In this document: positions 9,203-18,103 of the stretch, piece after piece | Layout of the letters: each line of letters opens with the position of its first letter | Position numbering within the stretch: position 1 is the stretch's first letter | From: Rhodospirillales bacterium | Lineage (GTDB): Bacteria; Pseudomonadota; Alphaproteobacteria; Rhodospirillales; GLO-3 | DNA length: 49,434 bases | Reading direction: 5' to 3' | Assembly (NCBI GenBank): GCA_003354135.1 | Contig: PIVK01000023.1 | Location: forward strand, 1 to 49,434 | Position numbers and translations under genes: made by a program | The notes under the pieces: generated by a model | What the model was told of the DNA's origin: nothing | Database searches by the model: none | Seen by the model: the letters and a program-made list of their open reading frames with translations, nothing else

Positions 9203-9454
9203 TTAGTGGGCATGTCCGCGGCAACCGGGGTCCGTCTCGGGGACGGGGTCGTAGCCCCAGCCGCCCCAGGGGCGGCAGCGGCCGAAGCGCCGAAACGCCA
9301 GCCAACCGCCTTTCAGGACGCCGAAGCGGCCGACCGCTTCCATTGCATACTGGGAGCAGGTGGGATCGAAACGGCAGACACCGGGAAGAATGGGCGAGAT
9401 GAAGAGCTGGTAGCCTCGGATGAGCCCCTTTGCTGCCACGATGGCCAACTTCAT
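9203..9454 (-). CDS. yidD: Membrane protein insertion efficiency factor YidD
   Basis: Small amphipathic protein of 83 residues. It carries the family core: [20 protein letters not shown], then [12 protein letters not shown] and a [16 protein letters not shown] stretch. The Cys residues and the RFxPTCS signature are intact. Its start overlaps the rnpA stop by 4 nt (ATGA), indicating translational coupling. It is thought to assist insertion near YidC, which follows it here. Confidence 0.95.
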   Translation of the reverse strand: MKLAIVAAKGLIRGYQLFISPILPGVCRFDPTCSQYAMEAVGRFGVLKGGWLAFRRFGRCRPWGGWGYDPVPETDPGCRGHAH

Positions 9455-9846
9455 TGACTTCTCTCCCCTTCGATTTCCGCTTTGCGGTAAACCTTGAGCC
9501 GTTTCAAGGCCGTCTTCAAATCGTCAGCCAACGCCGGAAAAGGCCGATTTACGCTCGCCGCCCGTCCGATGACCACGAAGTCGTGGCCGGGATTGGCGTG
9601 GATTGGCAGGATCTCCTCCGCCAGTGCCCGCAGCCGGCGCCTTGCCCGGTTGCGGGTAACGGCGTTTCCGACCTTGCGGCTGACCGTGAAGCCGACGCGA
9701 ATGGGAGGTGCCTCGCCCGGGAACCGGTCCCCCGCCTTGTGCGGGCGAACCTGGAGGATCAGACCGGGTGCGACCCACTTCCGCTTGGTGCCGGAGACCC
9801 GGAGGAACTCCACCCGGCGCTTCAGGTGCGCGACAGACGGAGCCAC
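9451..9846 (-). CDS. rnpA: Ribonuclease P protein component
   Basis: Basic protein cofactor of the RNase P ribozyme for 5' tRNA maturation. The family signature is visible as [20 protein letters not shown], with [11 protein letters not shown] before it. 131 residues, with a basic N-terminus ([10 protein letters not shown]). It starts 7 nt after rpmH and overlaps yidD, the classical rpmH-rnpA-yidD order. Confidence 0.95.
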   Translation of the reverse strand: MAPSVAHLKRRVEFLRVSGTKRKWVAPGLILQVRPHKAGDRFPGEAPPIRVGFTVSRKVGNAVTRNRARRRLRALAEEILPIHANPGHDFVVIGRAASVNRPFPALADDLKTALKRLKVYRKAEIEGERSQ

Positions 9847-9853
9847 GGCGAGA

Positions 9854-9988
9854 TCAGGCCGACAGGCGCTTGCGCCCCTTCGCGCGGCGGTTGGCCAGGA
9901 TCCGGCGCCCGCCGACGGTCGCCATGCGGCTGCGGAATCCGTGCCGGCGCTTGCGAACGAGCTTGCTCGGTTGATAGGTGCGTTTCAC
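9854..9988 (-). CDS. rpmH: 50S ribosomal protein L34
   Basis: Translated from a GTG at 9988 it begins [20 protein letters not shown] and ends GRKRLSA. At 44 residues it is exactly the usual L34 size, very rich in Arg/Lys. GGAG lies 7 nt before the GTG. A search limited to ATG starts misses it. First gene of the minus-strand run, with its own promoter at 10021-10049. Confidence 0.95.
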   Translation of the reverse strand: MKRTYQPSKLVRKRRHGFRSRMATVGGRRILANRRAKGRKRLSA

Positions 9989-10020
9989 GGGGTCGTCTCC
10001 GTTGGAAAAACAAGGTCCGG

Positions 10021-10049
10021 TGTATACTGGCTGGAACAGGCGAAGTCAA
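10021..10049 (-). promoter_or_regulatory. Sigma-70-like promoter for rpmH operon
   Basis: On the minus strand, TTGACT (10044-10049) and TATACA (10021-10026) are separated by exactly 17 bp. They sit about 33 bp upstream of the rpmH GTG. This is the best-matching promoter seen in the window and fits strong expression of L34/RNase P. Confidence 0.75.
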
Positions 10050-10170
10050 CGCCGGGAAAGGCCTTTCCAGTCACAGACCGGTCACGCAATGGTGAGTGGC
10101 TGTTGATCGGAGGATTGCCGATTATTCTTCTCAAGCCCAGCCGTTTGAGGGGGCCGAGAAGGTGATCGCC

Positions 10171-10893
10171 ATGACCGATACGAAAACCGCCGCCAAACCC
10201 TATATCCCAACCCGCCTGTTTCCGGTGATCGGCCTGGGTGCCGGGGCCGCCCTTTTCTTCGCTTTGGGGCTGCATGAGTATTTGACCTTCGACGCGCTCC
10301 GGGAAAATCGCGAGTTGCTCCAGGATTGGGTTGCGGGCAACAAAGTTTTGGCGGCGATCGCTTTCGCCGGGATCTATGCGGCGACGACGGTATTTCTGCC
10401 GCCCTCGGGAACCGTGATGACGTTGGCGGGCGGATTTATCTTCGGCACGGTCCTGGGGACCGCCAGCGTGGTCGTTGGTGCCACCGTCGGCGCCACGGCG
10501 TTGTTTCTCGCCACCAAGCACGCGATCGGCGACTGGCTGCGGGAGAGGGCCGGACCGGGGATCCACAAGATGGAGGAAGGGTTCCAAGAGGACGAGCTCA
10601 ACTACATGCTGACCCTGCGCCTGGTGCCTTTGTTCCCGTTCTGGCTGGTCAACCTGGCCCCGGCCTTCCTGGGCGTCAAACTGCGCCACTACGTCATCGG
10701 CACCTTTTTCGGCATCATTCCCGGCACTGCCGTTTACGCCACAGTCGGTGCGGGCCTTGGCGGCATTCTCGAGAGTGGCGAGGAATTGACGCTGAACGGC
10801 ATCCTGACGCCGGAGATCGTGGCCGGGCTGATCGGTCTGGCGTTGCTGGCGCTGGTCCCGGTCGCCTATAAGAAGTGGGAGGCCCGCGGCTGA
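10171..10893 (+). CDS. TVP38/TMEM64 (DedA-like, SNARE-associated domain) membrane protein
   Basis: Polytopic inner-membrane protein. Five or six hydrophobic segments are visible (GLGAGAALFFALGL, LAAIAFAGIYAATT, ASVVVGATVGATALFL, the FW..NLAPAFLG region, GLIGLALLALVPV). The family core is 'LPPSGTVMTLAGGFIFG' and the later 'LRLVPLFPFWLVNLAPAF'. These proteins are linked to lipid scrambling or membrane homeostasis; the substrate is unknown here. I prefer the ATG at 10171 (AGAAGG about 9 nt upstream) over the ATG at 10096, which would add 25 residues without membrane character. It is followed 41 bp later by a flavoprotein, a pairing seen in many bacteria. Confidence 0.85.
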   Translation: MTDTKTAAKPYIPTRLFPVIGLGAGAALFFALGLHEYLTFDALRENRELLQDWVAGNKVLAAIAFAGIYAATTVFLPPSGTVMTLAGGFIFGTVLGTASVVVGATVGATALFLATKHAIGDWLRERAGPGIHKMEEGFQEDELNYMLTLRLVPLFPFWLVNLAPAFLGVKLRHYVIGTFFGIIPGTAVYATVGAGLGGILESGEELTLNGILTPEIVAGLIGLALLALVPVAYKKWEARG

Positions 10894-10934
10894 CCTTTTG
10901 ATCCATTTCCTTTCGCGTCCGAAGAAATTCATCA

Positions 10935-12383
10935 ATGTCCCAGGAATTCATCATGCCCCAGGAACTCAACGTCGACCTCTGCGTCATCGGTGCCGGATCG
11001 GGGGGGCTCTCCGTTGCGGCGGGGGCCTCGCAGATGGGAGCCTCGGTGGTGCTGATCGAAAAGGGGGCCATGGGTGGCGACTGCCTCAACACGGGCTGTG
11101 TCCCCTCCAAGGCCCTGCTTGCGGCGGGACACGCCGCCGAGCATGCACGCCATACGTCCGCCTTCGGTGTCGACAGCGAAACCAAGGCCGTCGACGGCCC
11201 CGCGGTTTACAAACACGTTGCCGATGTCATCGCCGCCATCGCCCCCAACGACTCCGTGGACCGGTTCGAGGGACTGGGGGTCAAGGTCATTCAGGCGGCG
11301 GGCAAGTTCGTCTGCGCAAACCGCGTCGAGGCCGGTGGCGCCGTGGTGCGTGCCCGGCGTTTCATCGTTGCCACCGGCTCGTCACCCTTTGTGCCGCCGA
11401 TTCCGGGGCTGGACGAAGTCACCCATCATACCAACGAGGACATCTTCACCCTGGGTGGCGTGCCGGAGCATCTGGTCGTCATCGGCGGCGGTCCCATCGG
11501 CATTGAGATGGCCCAGGCCCACCGGCACTTGGGCGCCCGCGTCACGGTGCTGGAAATGTTCAACATCATGCCCAAGGACGACCCGGAACTGGTGGACGTG
11601 GTGCGCCGGCGCTTGGATGCCGACGGCATCGACATCCGCGAGAAGGTCAAGATCACCCGCGTTGAGAAGGCGGGCGACGGCATCGCCGTTGTGCTCGACG
11701 AAGGAAAGGGCAAGGAAACGCGCATCGAGGGGTCGGCCCTCCTGGTGGCCACGGGGCGACGGGCCAATGTGGACGGCCTCGACCTCGACAAGGCCGGGGT
11801 GCGCTTCAGCCCGAAGGGTATCGAAGTGGACGCCCGGCTGCGCAGCACCAACAAGAAGATCTTTGCCATCGGCGACGTGGCGGGGGGCTTTCAGTTCACC
11901 CACATAGCCGGCTACCACGCCGGGATCGTCATCCGCAACGCGCTGTTCCGCCTGCCGGCCAAGGTCGACTATTCAGCCGTGCCCTGGGTTACCTATACCG
12001 ACCCCGAGCTGGCCCAGGTCGGAATGACCGAGGAAATGGCACGCCAGGCCGGTCATACGGACCTCCGGGTCCTCCGCTGGCCGTTTGCCGAGAACGACCG
12101 CGCCCAGGCCGAACGCTGCATTGACGGGCTCGTCAAGGTGATCACGACTCCGAAGGGCAAGATCCTGGGGGCCGGCATCGCAGGCAAGAACGCCGGCGAG
12201 CTGGTTCATGCCTGGGTCCTGGCCATCTCCCAGGGACTGAAGATCGGCGCCGTGGCAAGCATGATTACGCCTTATCCCACCATGGCTGAGGTTAACAAAC
12301 GGGCCGCGGGCAGCTTCTACACGCCCAAGCTGTTCGGCGAAGGCACCAAGAAGCTGGTCCGGTTTCTGGCCAAGTTTGGGTGA
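10935..12383 (+). CDS. FAD-dependent disulfide oxidoreductase, mercuric-reductase/lipoamide-dehydrogenase-like
   Basis: Flavoprotein with an N-terminal FAD Rossmann motif (VIGAGSGGLSVAAGAS), a redox-active disulfide (GGDCLNTGCVPSK), a second NAD(P)-binding motif (VIGGGPIGIEMA) and 'IFAIGDVAG'. The C-terminal dimerisation domain has PYPTMAE where lipoamide dehydrogenases have a catalytic His-Pro. It also lacks the terminal Cys pair of true MerA. Its electron acceptor is therefore unknown, and neither lipoamide nor mercury is well supported. 482 residues from 10935; an alternative ATG at 10953 has a better-placed AGGA. Probably co-transcribed with the TVP38 gene. Confidence 0.85.
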   Translation: MSQEFIMPQELNVDLCVIGAGSGGLSVAAGASQMGASVVLIEKGAMGGDCLNTGCVPSKALLAAGHAAEHARHTSAFGVDSETKAVDGPAVYKHVADVIAAIAPNDSVDRFEGLGVKVIQAAGKFVCANRVEAGGAVVRARRFIVATGSSPFVPPIPGLDEVTHHTNEDIFTLGGVPEHLVVIGGGPIGIEMAQAHRHLGARVTVLEMFNIMPKDDPELVDVVRRRLDADGIDIREKVKITRVEKAGDGIAVVLDEGKGKETRIEGSALLVATGRRANVDGLDLDKAGVRFSPKGIEVDARLRSTNKKIFAIGDVAGGFQFTHIAGYHAGIVIRNALFRLPAKVDYSAVPWVTYTDPELAQVGMTEEMARQAGHTDLRVLRWPFAENDRAQAERCIDGLVKVITTPKGKILGAGIAGKNAGELVHAWVLAISQGLKIGAVASMITPYPTMAEVNKRAAGSFYTPKLFGEGTKKLVRFLAKFG

Positions 12384-12403
12384 TTCGAGACGGTTCTGCC
12401 GTT

Positions 12404-12506
12404 ATACATCCCATACATAAAAAGGTTGCGGCTCTCCTGTCTGTTTCATTCAGAGAGCGTTTCCGCTCTCAGGGGGAGCAGAAACCTTTTTATGTATGGG
12501 ATGTAT
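12404..12506. terminator. Long inverted repeat with inner hairpin between convergent genes
   Basis: The arms 12404-12427 and 12483-12506 are perfect 24-bp inverted copies. Inside lies a second hairpin, GAGAGCG-TTTC-CGCTCTC (12453-12470). The right arm contains five Ts, and on the other strand the left arm does too. It lies 20 bp after the flavoprotein stop and runs into the proC stop codon, so it may terminate transcription both ways. The unusually long perfect arms, and the half copy at 3138-3158, also suggest a dispersed repeat. Confidence 0.6.
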
Positions 12507-13321
12507 TAACCGACGAGCTGTCTTGAACGTTTCGTTGCCGCCGAAACGGCGCGGACCATCAAACGGGCGAGGCCGTCTTCATCCATCAGGATTTCCAGTG
12601 CCGCCGCCGTGGTGCCGCCAGGGCTGGTGACGTTGCGGCGCAGCTGTTCGGCGGACTCGGCGGACTGATGCAACAGTTCTCCCGCGCCGGCCACGGTGAG
12701 CCGCGCCAGGCGTTCGGCCAGTTCACTCTCCAGCCCGGCGTCCCGACCGGCGTTGGCTAGACATTCGACTAACCAAAAAACGTAGGCCGGACCGCTGCCC
12801 GAGACTGCGGTGACCGCGTCCATCAGAGACTCGTCGTCGACCCAGTGGCAGGCCCCCACCGCTTCCAGCAGGTCGTGGCAAAGCCGTTGCTGCTCGTTGG
12901 TGACTTGGGGATTCGGGCAACCGACGGTGGCGCCGCGTCCGACCGCCGCCGGAGTATTGGGCATGGCCCTGACGATGGCGGCGTCCGATCCCAGGGCGGC
13001 CTCGAAAGACCCGATGGTCTTGCCGGCAGCGATGGATAGGAACATCGTGGCAGGGGTCGCGAACCGCTTGTAGGCAGGGATCACATCCGCCAGAACCTGG
13101 GGCTTGACCGCCAGAACCACAACTTCGGGTTTGAGATTGCCCGGAAGGCCGCCCGCGTCCGACACCGTCGTAACACCGAAACGCTCACGGAGCGCATCCG
13201 CAGCCTCCGCGTTCGGTTCCACCACCGTGACGCCGGCCGGGTCCGTGCCGCGTTGGATCCAACCTTCCAGCATGGCGCTGCCCATCTTGCCGCCGCCGAC
13301 CAGGACCAGGGTCAGGGCCAT
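12506..13321 (-). CDS. proC: Pyrroline-5-carboxylate reductase
   Basis: Final step of proline biosynthesis, reducing pyrroline-5-carboxylate with NAD(P)H. The N-terminal Rossmann motif is LVGGGKMGSAMLEGW. The C-terminal family block is 'DAVTAVSGSGPAYVFWLVE', then VTSPGGTTAAALE. 271 residues, normal. Its stop codon overlaps the last base of the inverted repeat described at 12404-12506. It follows the YbjN-like gene by 4 bp, so the two are likely co-transcribed. Confidence 0.95.
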   Translation of the reverse strand: MALTLVLVGGGKMGSAMLEGWIQRGTDPAGVTVVEPNAEAADALRERFGVTTVSDAGGLPGNLKPEVVVLAVKPQVLADVIPAYKRFATPATMFLSIAAGKTIGSFEAALGSDAAIVRAMPNTPAAVGRGATVGCPNPQVTNEQQRLCHDLLEAVGACHWVDDESLMDAVTAVSGSGPAYVFWLVECLANAGRDAGLESELAERLARLTVAGAGELLHQSAESAEQLRRNVTSPGGTTAAALEILMDEDGLARLMVRAVSAATKRSRQLVG

Positions 13322-13325
13322 GAGC

Positions 13326-13829
13326 TCAGGCCTCGCCGACGGTGTCGATCATGGCCGCATCGATGGCGTCCTGCGGCGACTTACCGCCCCAGACCACGAA
13401 TTGGAAGGCGGGAAAGAAACGTTCGCATTCCTCGACGCCGGCGCTTAGCAAGTCGTCGATCTGCTCCGGGGCCGGCCCCTTGGAGCCGCGTAACGGCAGC
13501 ACATGGCGGAACACGGGCTGTCCTTCGTCAGGCCAAAGGCAGAAGTGGCCGAGCCACAGAGTCCCGTTGATGCGTTGAATGAGGTCATGGGACGCAATCC
13601 GCTTCTCGAAGGGAATCCGCATATCGAAGGCACAGGAGAAGTGCATCGCCGCCAAGTCTTCGTTCCAGGCGAAGAAGAGGTTGTAGTCGCACCAACGCCC
13701 CGGCACGCGTGCCGCCAACTCGTGGTCCGAGTTGCGGTCGAACACCCATTCCCGGGCTAGGATCATTTGCTCGATGACGTCAATTGGATGGCTGCCCCAG
13801 AACTCCTCGGCGTGGCACATTGCGGTCAT
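13326..13829 (-). CDS. YbjN-domain protein
   Basis: 167-residue soluble protein resembling the YbjN / type III secretion chaperone-like fold: 'MILAREWVFDRNSDHELAAR' and 'NEDLAAMHFSCAFDMRIP', then a C-terminal helix pair with CERFFPAFQFVVWGGKSP. The family's biochemical role is not established. Upstream of and nearly touching proC, a frequent alphaproteobacterial pairing. A second Met four codons in (13820) is an alternative start. Confidence 0.8.
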   Translation of the reverse strand: MTAMCHAEEFWGSHPIDVIEQMILAREWVFDRNSDHELAARVPGRWCDYNLFFAWNEDLAAMHFSCAFDMRIPFEKRIASHDLIQRINGTLWLGHFCLWPDEGQPVFRHVLPLRGSKGPAPEQIDDLLSAGVEECERFFPAFQFVVWGGKSPQDAIDAAMIDTVGEA

Positions 13830-13951
13830 GGCCCGTCCCCTTCCGAATATCTAGTGGTCTTCTGCGGCTCAACTACAAGATAGAGTGCCAAAACTGCAGA
13901 ATCGACGTCAAGAGTCGGTTTGGGTTTCTCTGTGGATAAGGGAAGCCTGGT

Positions 13952-14833
13952 TTACGCCTGTTTGGCGTCGATGACGCCGCGTCGGATGGTCCGAGTGCGG
14001 CTGAATGCCTCGAAGAGCGCGTCTCCGTCGCCACGTCGGATGGCCCTCTGCAGCATGGTCAGGTCCTCATTGAAACGGCCCAGAACTTCGAGCACCGCTT
14101 CCCGGTTTTTGAGGAAGATGTCGCGCCACATGGTGGGGTCCGAGGCCGCGATTCGGGTGAAATCACGGAAGCCGGCGGCCGAGAACTTGATGACCTCGGC
14201 CTTGATATCCTCCTCAAGATAGGTCGCCGTGTCGACGATGGTGTAGGCGATCAGGTGGGGCAGGTGAGAGGTGATGGCAAGCACCAGGTCGTGGTGCGCG
14301 GGGGTCATGATCTCGACGTTGCTGCCGGCGCGGCGCCACATCTGGGTCACCAAATCAAGTGCTGACGGGTCCGTGCCCTCCGGTGGTGTCAGAATGCACC
14401 AGCGGTCTTCGAACAGGGTGTCGAAGCCGGCCTCGGGTCCCGAATGCTCGGTGCCGGCCACCGGGTGGGCGGGGACCAGGGGCACGCCTTCGGGGAGGTG
14501 TCCGGCGATGTCGGTGATGACGGAGCTCTTGGTCGAGCCAACGTCGCTAACGATGGCGCCCGGCTTGAGGCTAGGCGCGATGGTTTCCGCCACCGCCGAA
14601 TAGGCGCCAAGCGGTACGCAGATGACCACAAGGTCCGCATCCTTGGCGGCTTCGGCGGCGTCCAGGGTGTAGGAATCCCCCAGTCCCAATTCCTCGGCCT
14701 TGTCGAGCGTCTCCTGCGAGCGGGTCGAGACGGCGATGTGCCCGGCCATTCCGTCGCGCCGGATTCTGAGGGCCAGGGAGGAGCCGATGAGGCCGATGCC
14801 GACGAAGGCCACTTTCCGGAACAGCATGCTCAT
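13952..14833 (-). CDS. tyrA: Prephenate/arogenate dehydrogenase
   Basis: Oxidative step towards tyrosine. The N-terminal NAD-binding motif is FVGIGLIGSSLALRIRRDG. The catalytic region is 'PLVPAHPVAGTEHSGPEAG', with the family His in HPVAG. A helical C-terminal dimer domain follows (ITSHLPHLIAYTIVD). 293 residues, no ACT domain, so feedback control by a fused domain is not evident. It overlaps the hisC stop by 4 nt, implying translational coupling in a chorismate mutase-hisC-tyrA operon. Confidence 0.93.
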   Translation of the reverse strand: MSMLFRKVAFVGIGLIGSSLALRIRRDGMAGHIAVSTRSQETLDKAEELGLGDSYTLDAAEAAKDADLVVICVPLGAYSAVAETIAPSLKPGAIVSDVGSTKSSVITDIAGHLPEGVPLVPAHPVAGTEHSGPEAGFDTLFEDRWCILTPPEGTDPSALDLVTQMWRRAGSNVEIMTPAHHDLVLAITSHLPHLIAYTIVDTATYLEEDIKAEVIKFSAAGFRDFTRIAASDPTMWRDIFLKNREAVLEVLGRFNEDLTMLQRAIRRGDGDALFEAFSRTRTIRRGVIDAKQA

Positions 14834-15924
14834 TGGTCCAGGAACTCCTTTAAGGTATCGATGAAGGCGGTCATCTCGTCCTCCGTGCCGATACTGACAC
14901 GCAGCGATTCGGGGAGCCCGTAACCGGCCATGCGCCGGACGATGATCCCCTTGGCCTTGAGGAAGGCGTCGGCTTTGGCCGCCGTCCGCTCCGGTTCGTC
15001 GGGGAAGCGCACGAGCACGAAATTACCCAGGCTGTCGGTGACCCTGAGGCCCCGTTCCCTCAGCCGTTCGGTCGTCCAGGCGCGCCAAGTGGTGTTGTGG
15101 CGTCGCGAACGCTCCAGGAAATCCGCGTCTTCCAGCGCCGCCAGTCCCGCGACCTGGGCCGGGGCTGAAACATTGAAAGGATTGCGGACCCGGTTCAGCA
15201 CATCGGCGACGTTCTCCGGGCAAAAGGCCCAGCCGAGCCGCACGCTGCCGAGCGCGAAGATCTTTGAAAACGAGCGGGTCATTACCGTGTTGTCGGTGCT
15301 CTCCACCAGTTCGACCCCGGGCGAGTAGTCGTCGCGTCCGGTGATGAACTCGGCATAGGCCGCATCGATGACCAGCAGCACGGTTCCGGGCAGGTTGTCC
15401 CTGAGCCGTTTCATCGCGTTCGGTGGCAGGTGGGTGCCGGTCGGGTTGTTGGGGTTGGCGATAAAGACGATGCGCGTCTTATCCGTGACCTTGGCCAGGA
15501 TCTCGTCCACATCCGCCGCGAGATTCCTTTCCGCCGCGACCACGGGCGTGGCACCGGCAGCGAGCGTGGCGAGGGGGTACATCAGGAAGCCGTGCTCCGA
15601 GCAGATGACCTCGTCGCCGGGCCCTGCGTAGGCCTTTGCCAGCAATCCCAACAACTCGTCCGAACCGGCGCCGCAGACGATGCGCCCGGCATCGAGTCCG
15701 TAGGCGCGGGCCAGCCCGGCGCGCAACTCGGTGCAGCCGCCGTCAGGATAGCGGTGGAGATCTCCGGCCAGCGCCTGATAGGCGGCGACGGCTTTCGGGC
15801 TGGGGCCCAGGGCTCCTTCGTTGGAGGCCAGCTTGATGACGCGATCGATCCCGGGAACGGCGGACTCGCCACCCACATAGGGCTCGATCTCCATGATTCC
15901 AGGGCGTGGGACGGGAGGGCACAT
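14830..15924 (-). CDS. hisC: Histidinol-phosphate/aromatic aminotransferase
   Basis: Type I/II PLP aminotransferase. IKLASNEGALGPSPKA and the ANPNNPTGTH loop are present. The PLP lysine lies in TRSFSKIFALGSVRLGW and the carboxylate-binding Arg region near 'LRVSIGTEDEM'. 364 residues. Its place between chorismate mutase and tyrA suggests it acts on aromatic keto acids (phenylpyruvate/prephenate) at least as much as on histidinol phosphate; these activities often coexist in HisC2-type enzymes. GAGGAG is well placed before the ATG. Confidence 0.9.
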   Translation of the reverse strand: MCPPVPRPGIMEIEPYVGGESAVPGIDRVIKLASNEGALGPSPKAVAAYQALAGDLHRYPDGGCTELRAGLARAYGLDAGRIVCGAGSDELLGLLAKAYAGPGDEVICSEHGFLMYPLATLAAGATPVVAAERNLAADVDEILAKVTDKTRIVFIANPNNPTGTHLPPNAMKRLRDNLPGTVLLVIDAAYAEFITGRDDYSPGVELVESTDNTVMTRSFSKIFALGSVRLGWAFCPENVADVLNRVRNPFNVSAPAQVAGLAALEDADFLERSRRHNTTWRAWTTERLRERGLRVTDSLGNFVLVRFPDEPERTAAKADAFLKAKGIIVRRMAGYGLPESLRVSIGTEDEMTAFIDTLKEFLDQ

Positions 15925-15937
15925 CTTGCGGATCTCC

Positions 15938-16807
15938 TCAGTTCTCCAGTTCGTCCGTGCTCAGCGGCAAGGCGTAGTTACCCAGCGGAAAGACCCGGTT
16001 TTCTGAGGTCCCCAACGTGTCTTGGCAGCATCTGAGACGGGGGTCGCCAACCGTGATGAAGCCGTCCACCTCCATAAGGTGCAAGGTCAGGCCGGGCAGG
16101 TGAGGGTCGGTCCACTTGTCCTGGAACAGGATCTCAAACCCTTCGGCCGACACGACATCACGCAGCCGTCCGGGACTCGTTTCCGCCGCGGTCTCGAAAG
16201 CGAGATAGGAACGGTCGCGTCCTGTGGGTTCCCGTCCCACCGGGCAGACGACGAGCGCCTCGATGCCGCCGGCCCTAGCATTGCCCTGACCGAAGAAAGG
16301 CAGACGGGCGATGACGCGAGGTGCATCCGCGCTCTCGGTGACCAGATGTCGCCACCAGGGGTTTTCGTCACCCGGGCGTGGCACCGGCAAGATGCCGACC
16401 GTTGCTTCCTGGTTCCGCACCGCCTCGATCACTTGGTGGAACGAACCCGAGGTGGTGAGCGGCGTGAACGAACCGTATTGGTCGCGGGCCAGGTCCCAGT
16501 AGCCGTCCGCGTCATCGTCGCCCGTATAGATAATGGTCGAAAATGGACCTTCGAATCTCAGGGTGGCGACGATGATTTCCCGCCAAATGCGGACCAACTC
16601 CCATTTCGGGAAAAAACCTTTGTGACGTTTGATCAGACGGCAGATGATCTGGTCCTCGCGGGCGGGACGGATCTTGACCCGGTCGGCCTTCTTGATGGCG
16701 CGCACGTTCTCGACCACGCGAGTCCGTTCCATGATCAGATCATGGATCTTATCGTCGATGGTATCGACCTGTTGGCGGAGTTCGTCCAGTGACGGCTTCG
16801 TGCTCAT
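15938..16807 (-). CDS. Chorismate mutase (AroQ type) with a degenerate prephenate-dehydratase-like C-terminal region
   Basis: Residues 1-90 form an AroQ chorismate mutase: LDELRQQVDTIDDKIHDLI, ERTRVVENVRAIKK and the later helix RIWREIIVATLRFEG. The following 200 residues are not standard. 'SFHQVIEAVRNQEATVGILP' resembles the substrate-binding half of prephenate dehydratase, and the end (SPGRLRDVVSAEGFEILFQD) looks ACT-like. I see no clear catalytic TRF motif and no ESRP regulatory motif. It is therefore probably a mutase with a decayed or regulatory tail and not a bifunctional P-protein. First gene of the hisC-tyrA run, 13 bp before hisC. Confidence 0.8.
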   Translation of the reverse strand: MSTKPSLDELRQQVDTIDDKIHDLIMERTRVVENVRAIKKADRVKIRPAREDQIICRLIKRHKGFFPKWELVRIWREIIVATLRFEGPFSTIIYTGDDDADGYWDLARDQYGSFTPLTTSGSFHQVIEAVRNQEATVGILPVPRPGDENPWWRHLVTESADAPRVIARLPFFGQGNARAGGIEALVVCPVGREPTGRDRSYLAFETAAETSPGRLRDVVSAEGFEILFQDKWTDPHLPGLTLHLMEVDGFITVGDPRLRCCQDTLGTSENRVFPLGNYALPLSTDELEN

Positions 16808-16874
16808 GGGTCCTGCTTCCGGAAATTTACGTCCGTGTAGATAACGGGATGCCCTGCCAAAATCAAAGAAAACG

Positions 16875-16904
16875 TTGACACGAATCAGGCTCCTTGCCTA
16901 GCTA
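16875..16904 (+). promoter_or_regulatory. Predicted metX promoter
   Basis: TTGACA (16875-16880), an 18-bp spacer and TAGCTA (16899-16904). Transcription would begin near 16911. This excludes the upstream ATG at 16904 as a start and leaves only about 30 nt of leader before the ATG at 16940, too short for a SAM-II riboswitch. Confidence 0.6.
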
Positions 16905-16939
16905 TGAACCCCTTTGTCCAGGGAACCCGAGGACCCGAC

Positions 16940-18103
16940 ATGACCGTACCGGAGACGTTGAGCATCGATACGAGTGCGTTGCCCTGCCACTACGTGACGC
17001 TGGGCGCAGAAGATCCCTTGCGTCTCGATTGCGGGACGGAGCTTGGAGATTTCACGGTCGCCTATCAGACCTACGGCGAGCTCAATGATGAAAAAAGCAA
17101 TGCGGTTTTGGTCTGCCACGCGCTGACCGGGGACCAGTTCGTCGGCGATACCCATCCCATTACGAAAAAGCCCGGTTGGTGGGAGGTGATCGTCGGTCCC
17201 GGCAAGATCATCGATACGGACCGTTACTATGTGATCTGTCCCAATGTCATCGGCGGCTGCATGGGAACCATCGGTCCCAAGGAGATCAACCCGGCGACGG
17301 GGCAGCCTTGGGGACTGGACTTTCCGGTCATCACGATCGCCGACATGGTGCGGGTCCAGGCCATGCTGCTCGACCATTTGGGCATCGACAGCCTATTCGC
17401 GGCGATCGGTGGCTCCATGGGGGGGATGCAGGTGCTCGAGTGGGTGGCGAGCTATCCAGAGCGCGTCTTCGCGGCACTGCCAATCGCCACCGCGGCCCGC
17501 CATTCGGCACAGAACATCTCGTTCCACGAAGTGGGGCGCCAAGCCATCATGGCCGATCCGGACTGGCGGAACGGCGACTATCGGCTGCACGGCGTGCGCC
17601 CGTGCCGGGGGCTGGCCGTGGCGCGCATGGCGGCTCACATCACCTATCTTTCCGAGGCGGCGTTGACCCGCAAGTTCGGCCGGCGCCTGCAGGACCGTGA
17701 GGCGGTTACCTTCGGGTTCGACGCCGACTTCCAAGTTGAGAGTTACCTGCGCCGTCAGGGGGGCGTCTTTGTGGAGCGCTTCGACGCGAACTCGTACCTC
17801 TACATCACGCGGGCCATGGACTACTTCGATCTCGAAGCCCGCTACGATGGGGTTCTGGCCGATGCCTTCAGGGGGGCTCGGACCCGGTTTTGCGTTTTGT
17901 CGTTCACCTCCGACTGGTGCTACCCGACGGAGGAGAGCCGACGGATCGTCCGGGCCCTGAATGCCGTCGCGGCCAATGTGAGCTTCGCCGAAATCGTATC
18001 CGACTGCGGCCATGACGCCTTTCTGTTGGACGAGCCGGAATTCCACCGGGTTCTGGCTGGGTTCCTCGACGGGGCGGCAGACCACAGGGGGCTGCCGCGA
18101 TGA
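16940..18103 (+). CDS. metX: Homoserine O-acetyltransferase
   Basis: Acyl-transfer to homoserine, opening methionine biosynthesis. Alpha/beta-hydrolase fold with nucleophile elbow [12 protein letters not shown], acid SDWCYPT and His in [29 protein letters not shown] is a family block. I choose the ATG at 16940 because GAGGA lies 7 nt upstream and the predicted -10 element overlaps the earlier ATG (16904). 387 residues. It overlaps metW by 4 nt; the two proteins are paired in many proteobacteria, where MetW is needed with MetX. Confidence 0.94.
   Translation: MTVPETLSIDTSALPCHYVTLGAEDPLRLDCGTELGDFTVAYQTYGELNDEKSNAVLVCHALTGDQFVGDTHPITKKPGWWEVIVGPGKIIDTDRYYVICPNVIGGCMGTIGPKEINPATGQPWGLDFPVITIADMVRVQAMLLDHLGIDSLFAAIGGSMGGMQVLEWVASYPERVFAALPIATAARHSAQNISFHEVGRQAIMADPDWRNGDYRLHGVRPCRGLAVARMAAHITYLSEAALTRKFGRRLQDREAVTFGFDADFQVESYLRRQGGVFVERFDANSYLYITRAMDYFDLEARYDGVLADAFRGARTRFCVLSFTSDWCYPTEESRRIVRALNAVAANVSFAEIVSDCGHDAFLLDEPEFHRVLAGFLDGAADHRGLPR

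Noticed and set aside
16808-16939. SAM-II riboswitch before metX
   Set aside because: The predicted promoter leaves only about 30 nt of leader, and no pseudoknot-like sequence is visible.
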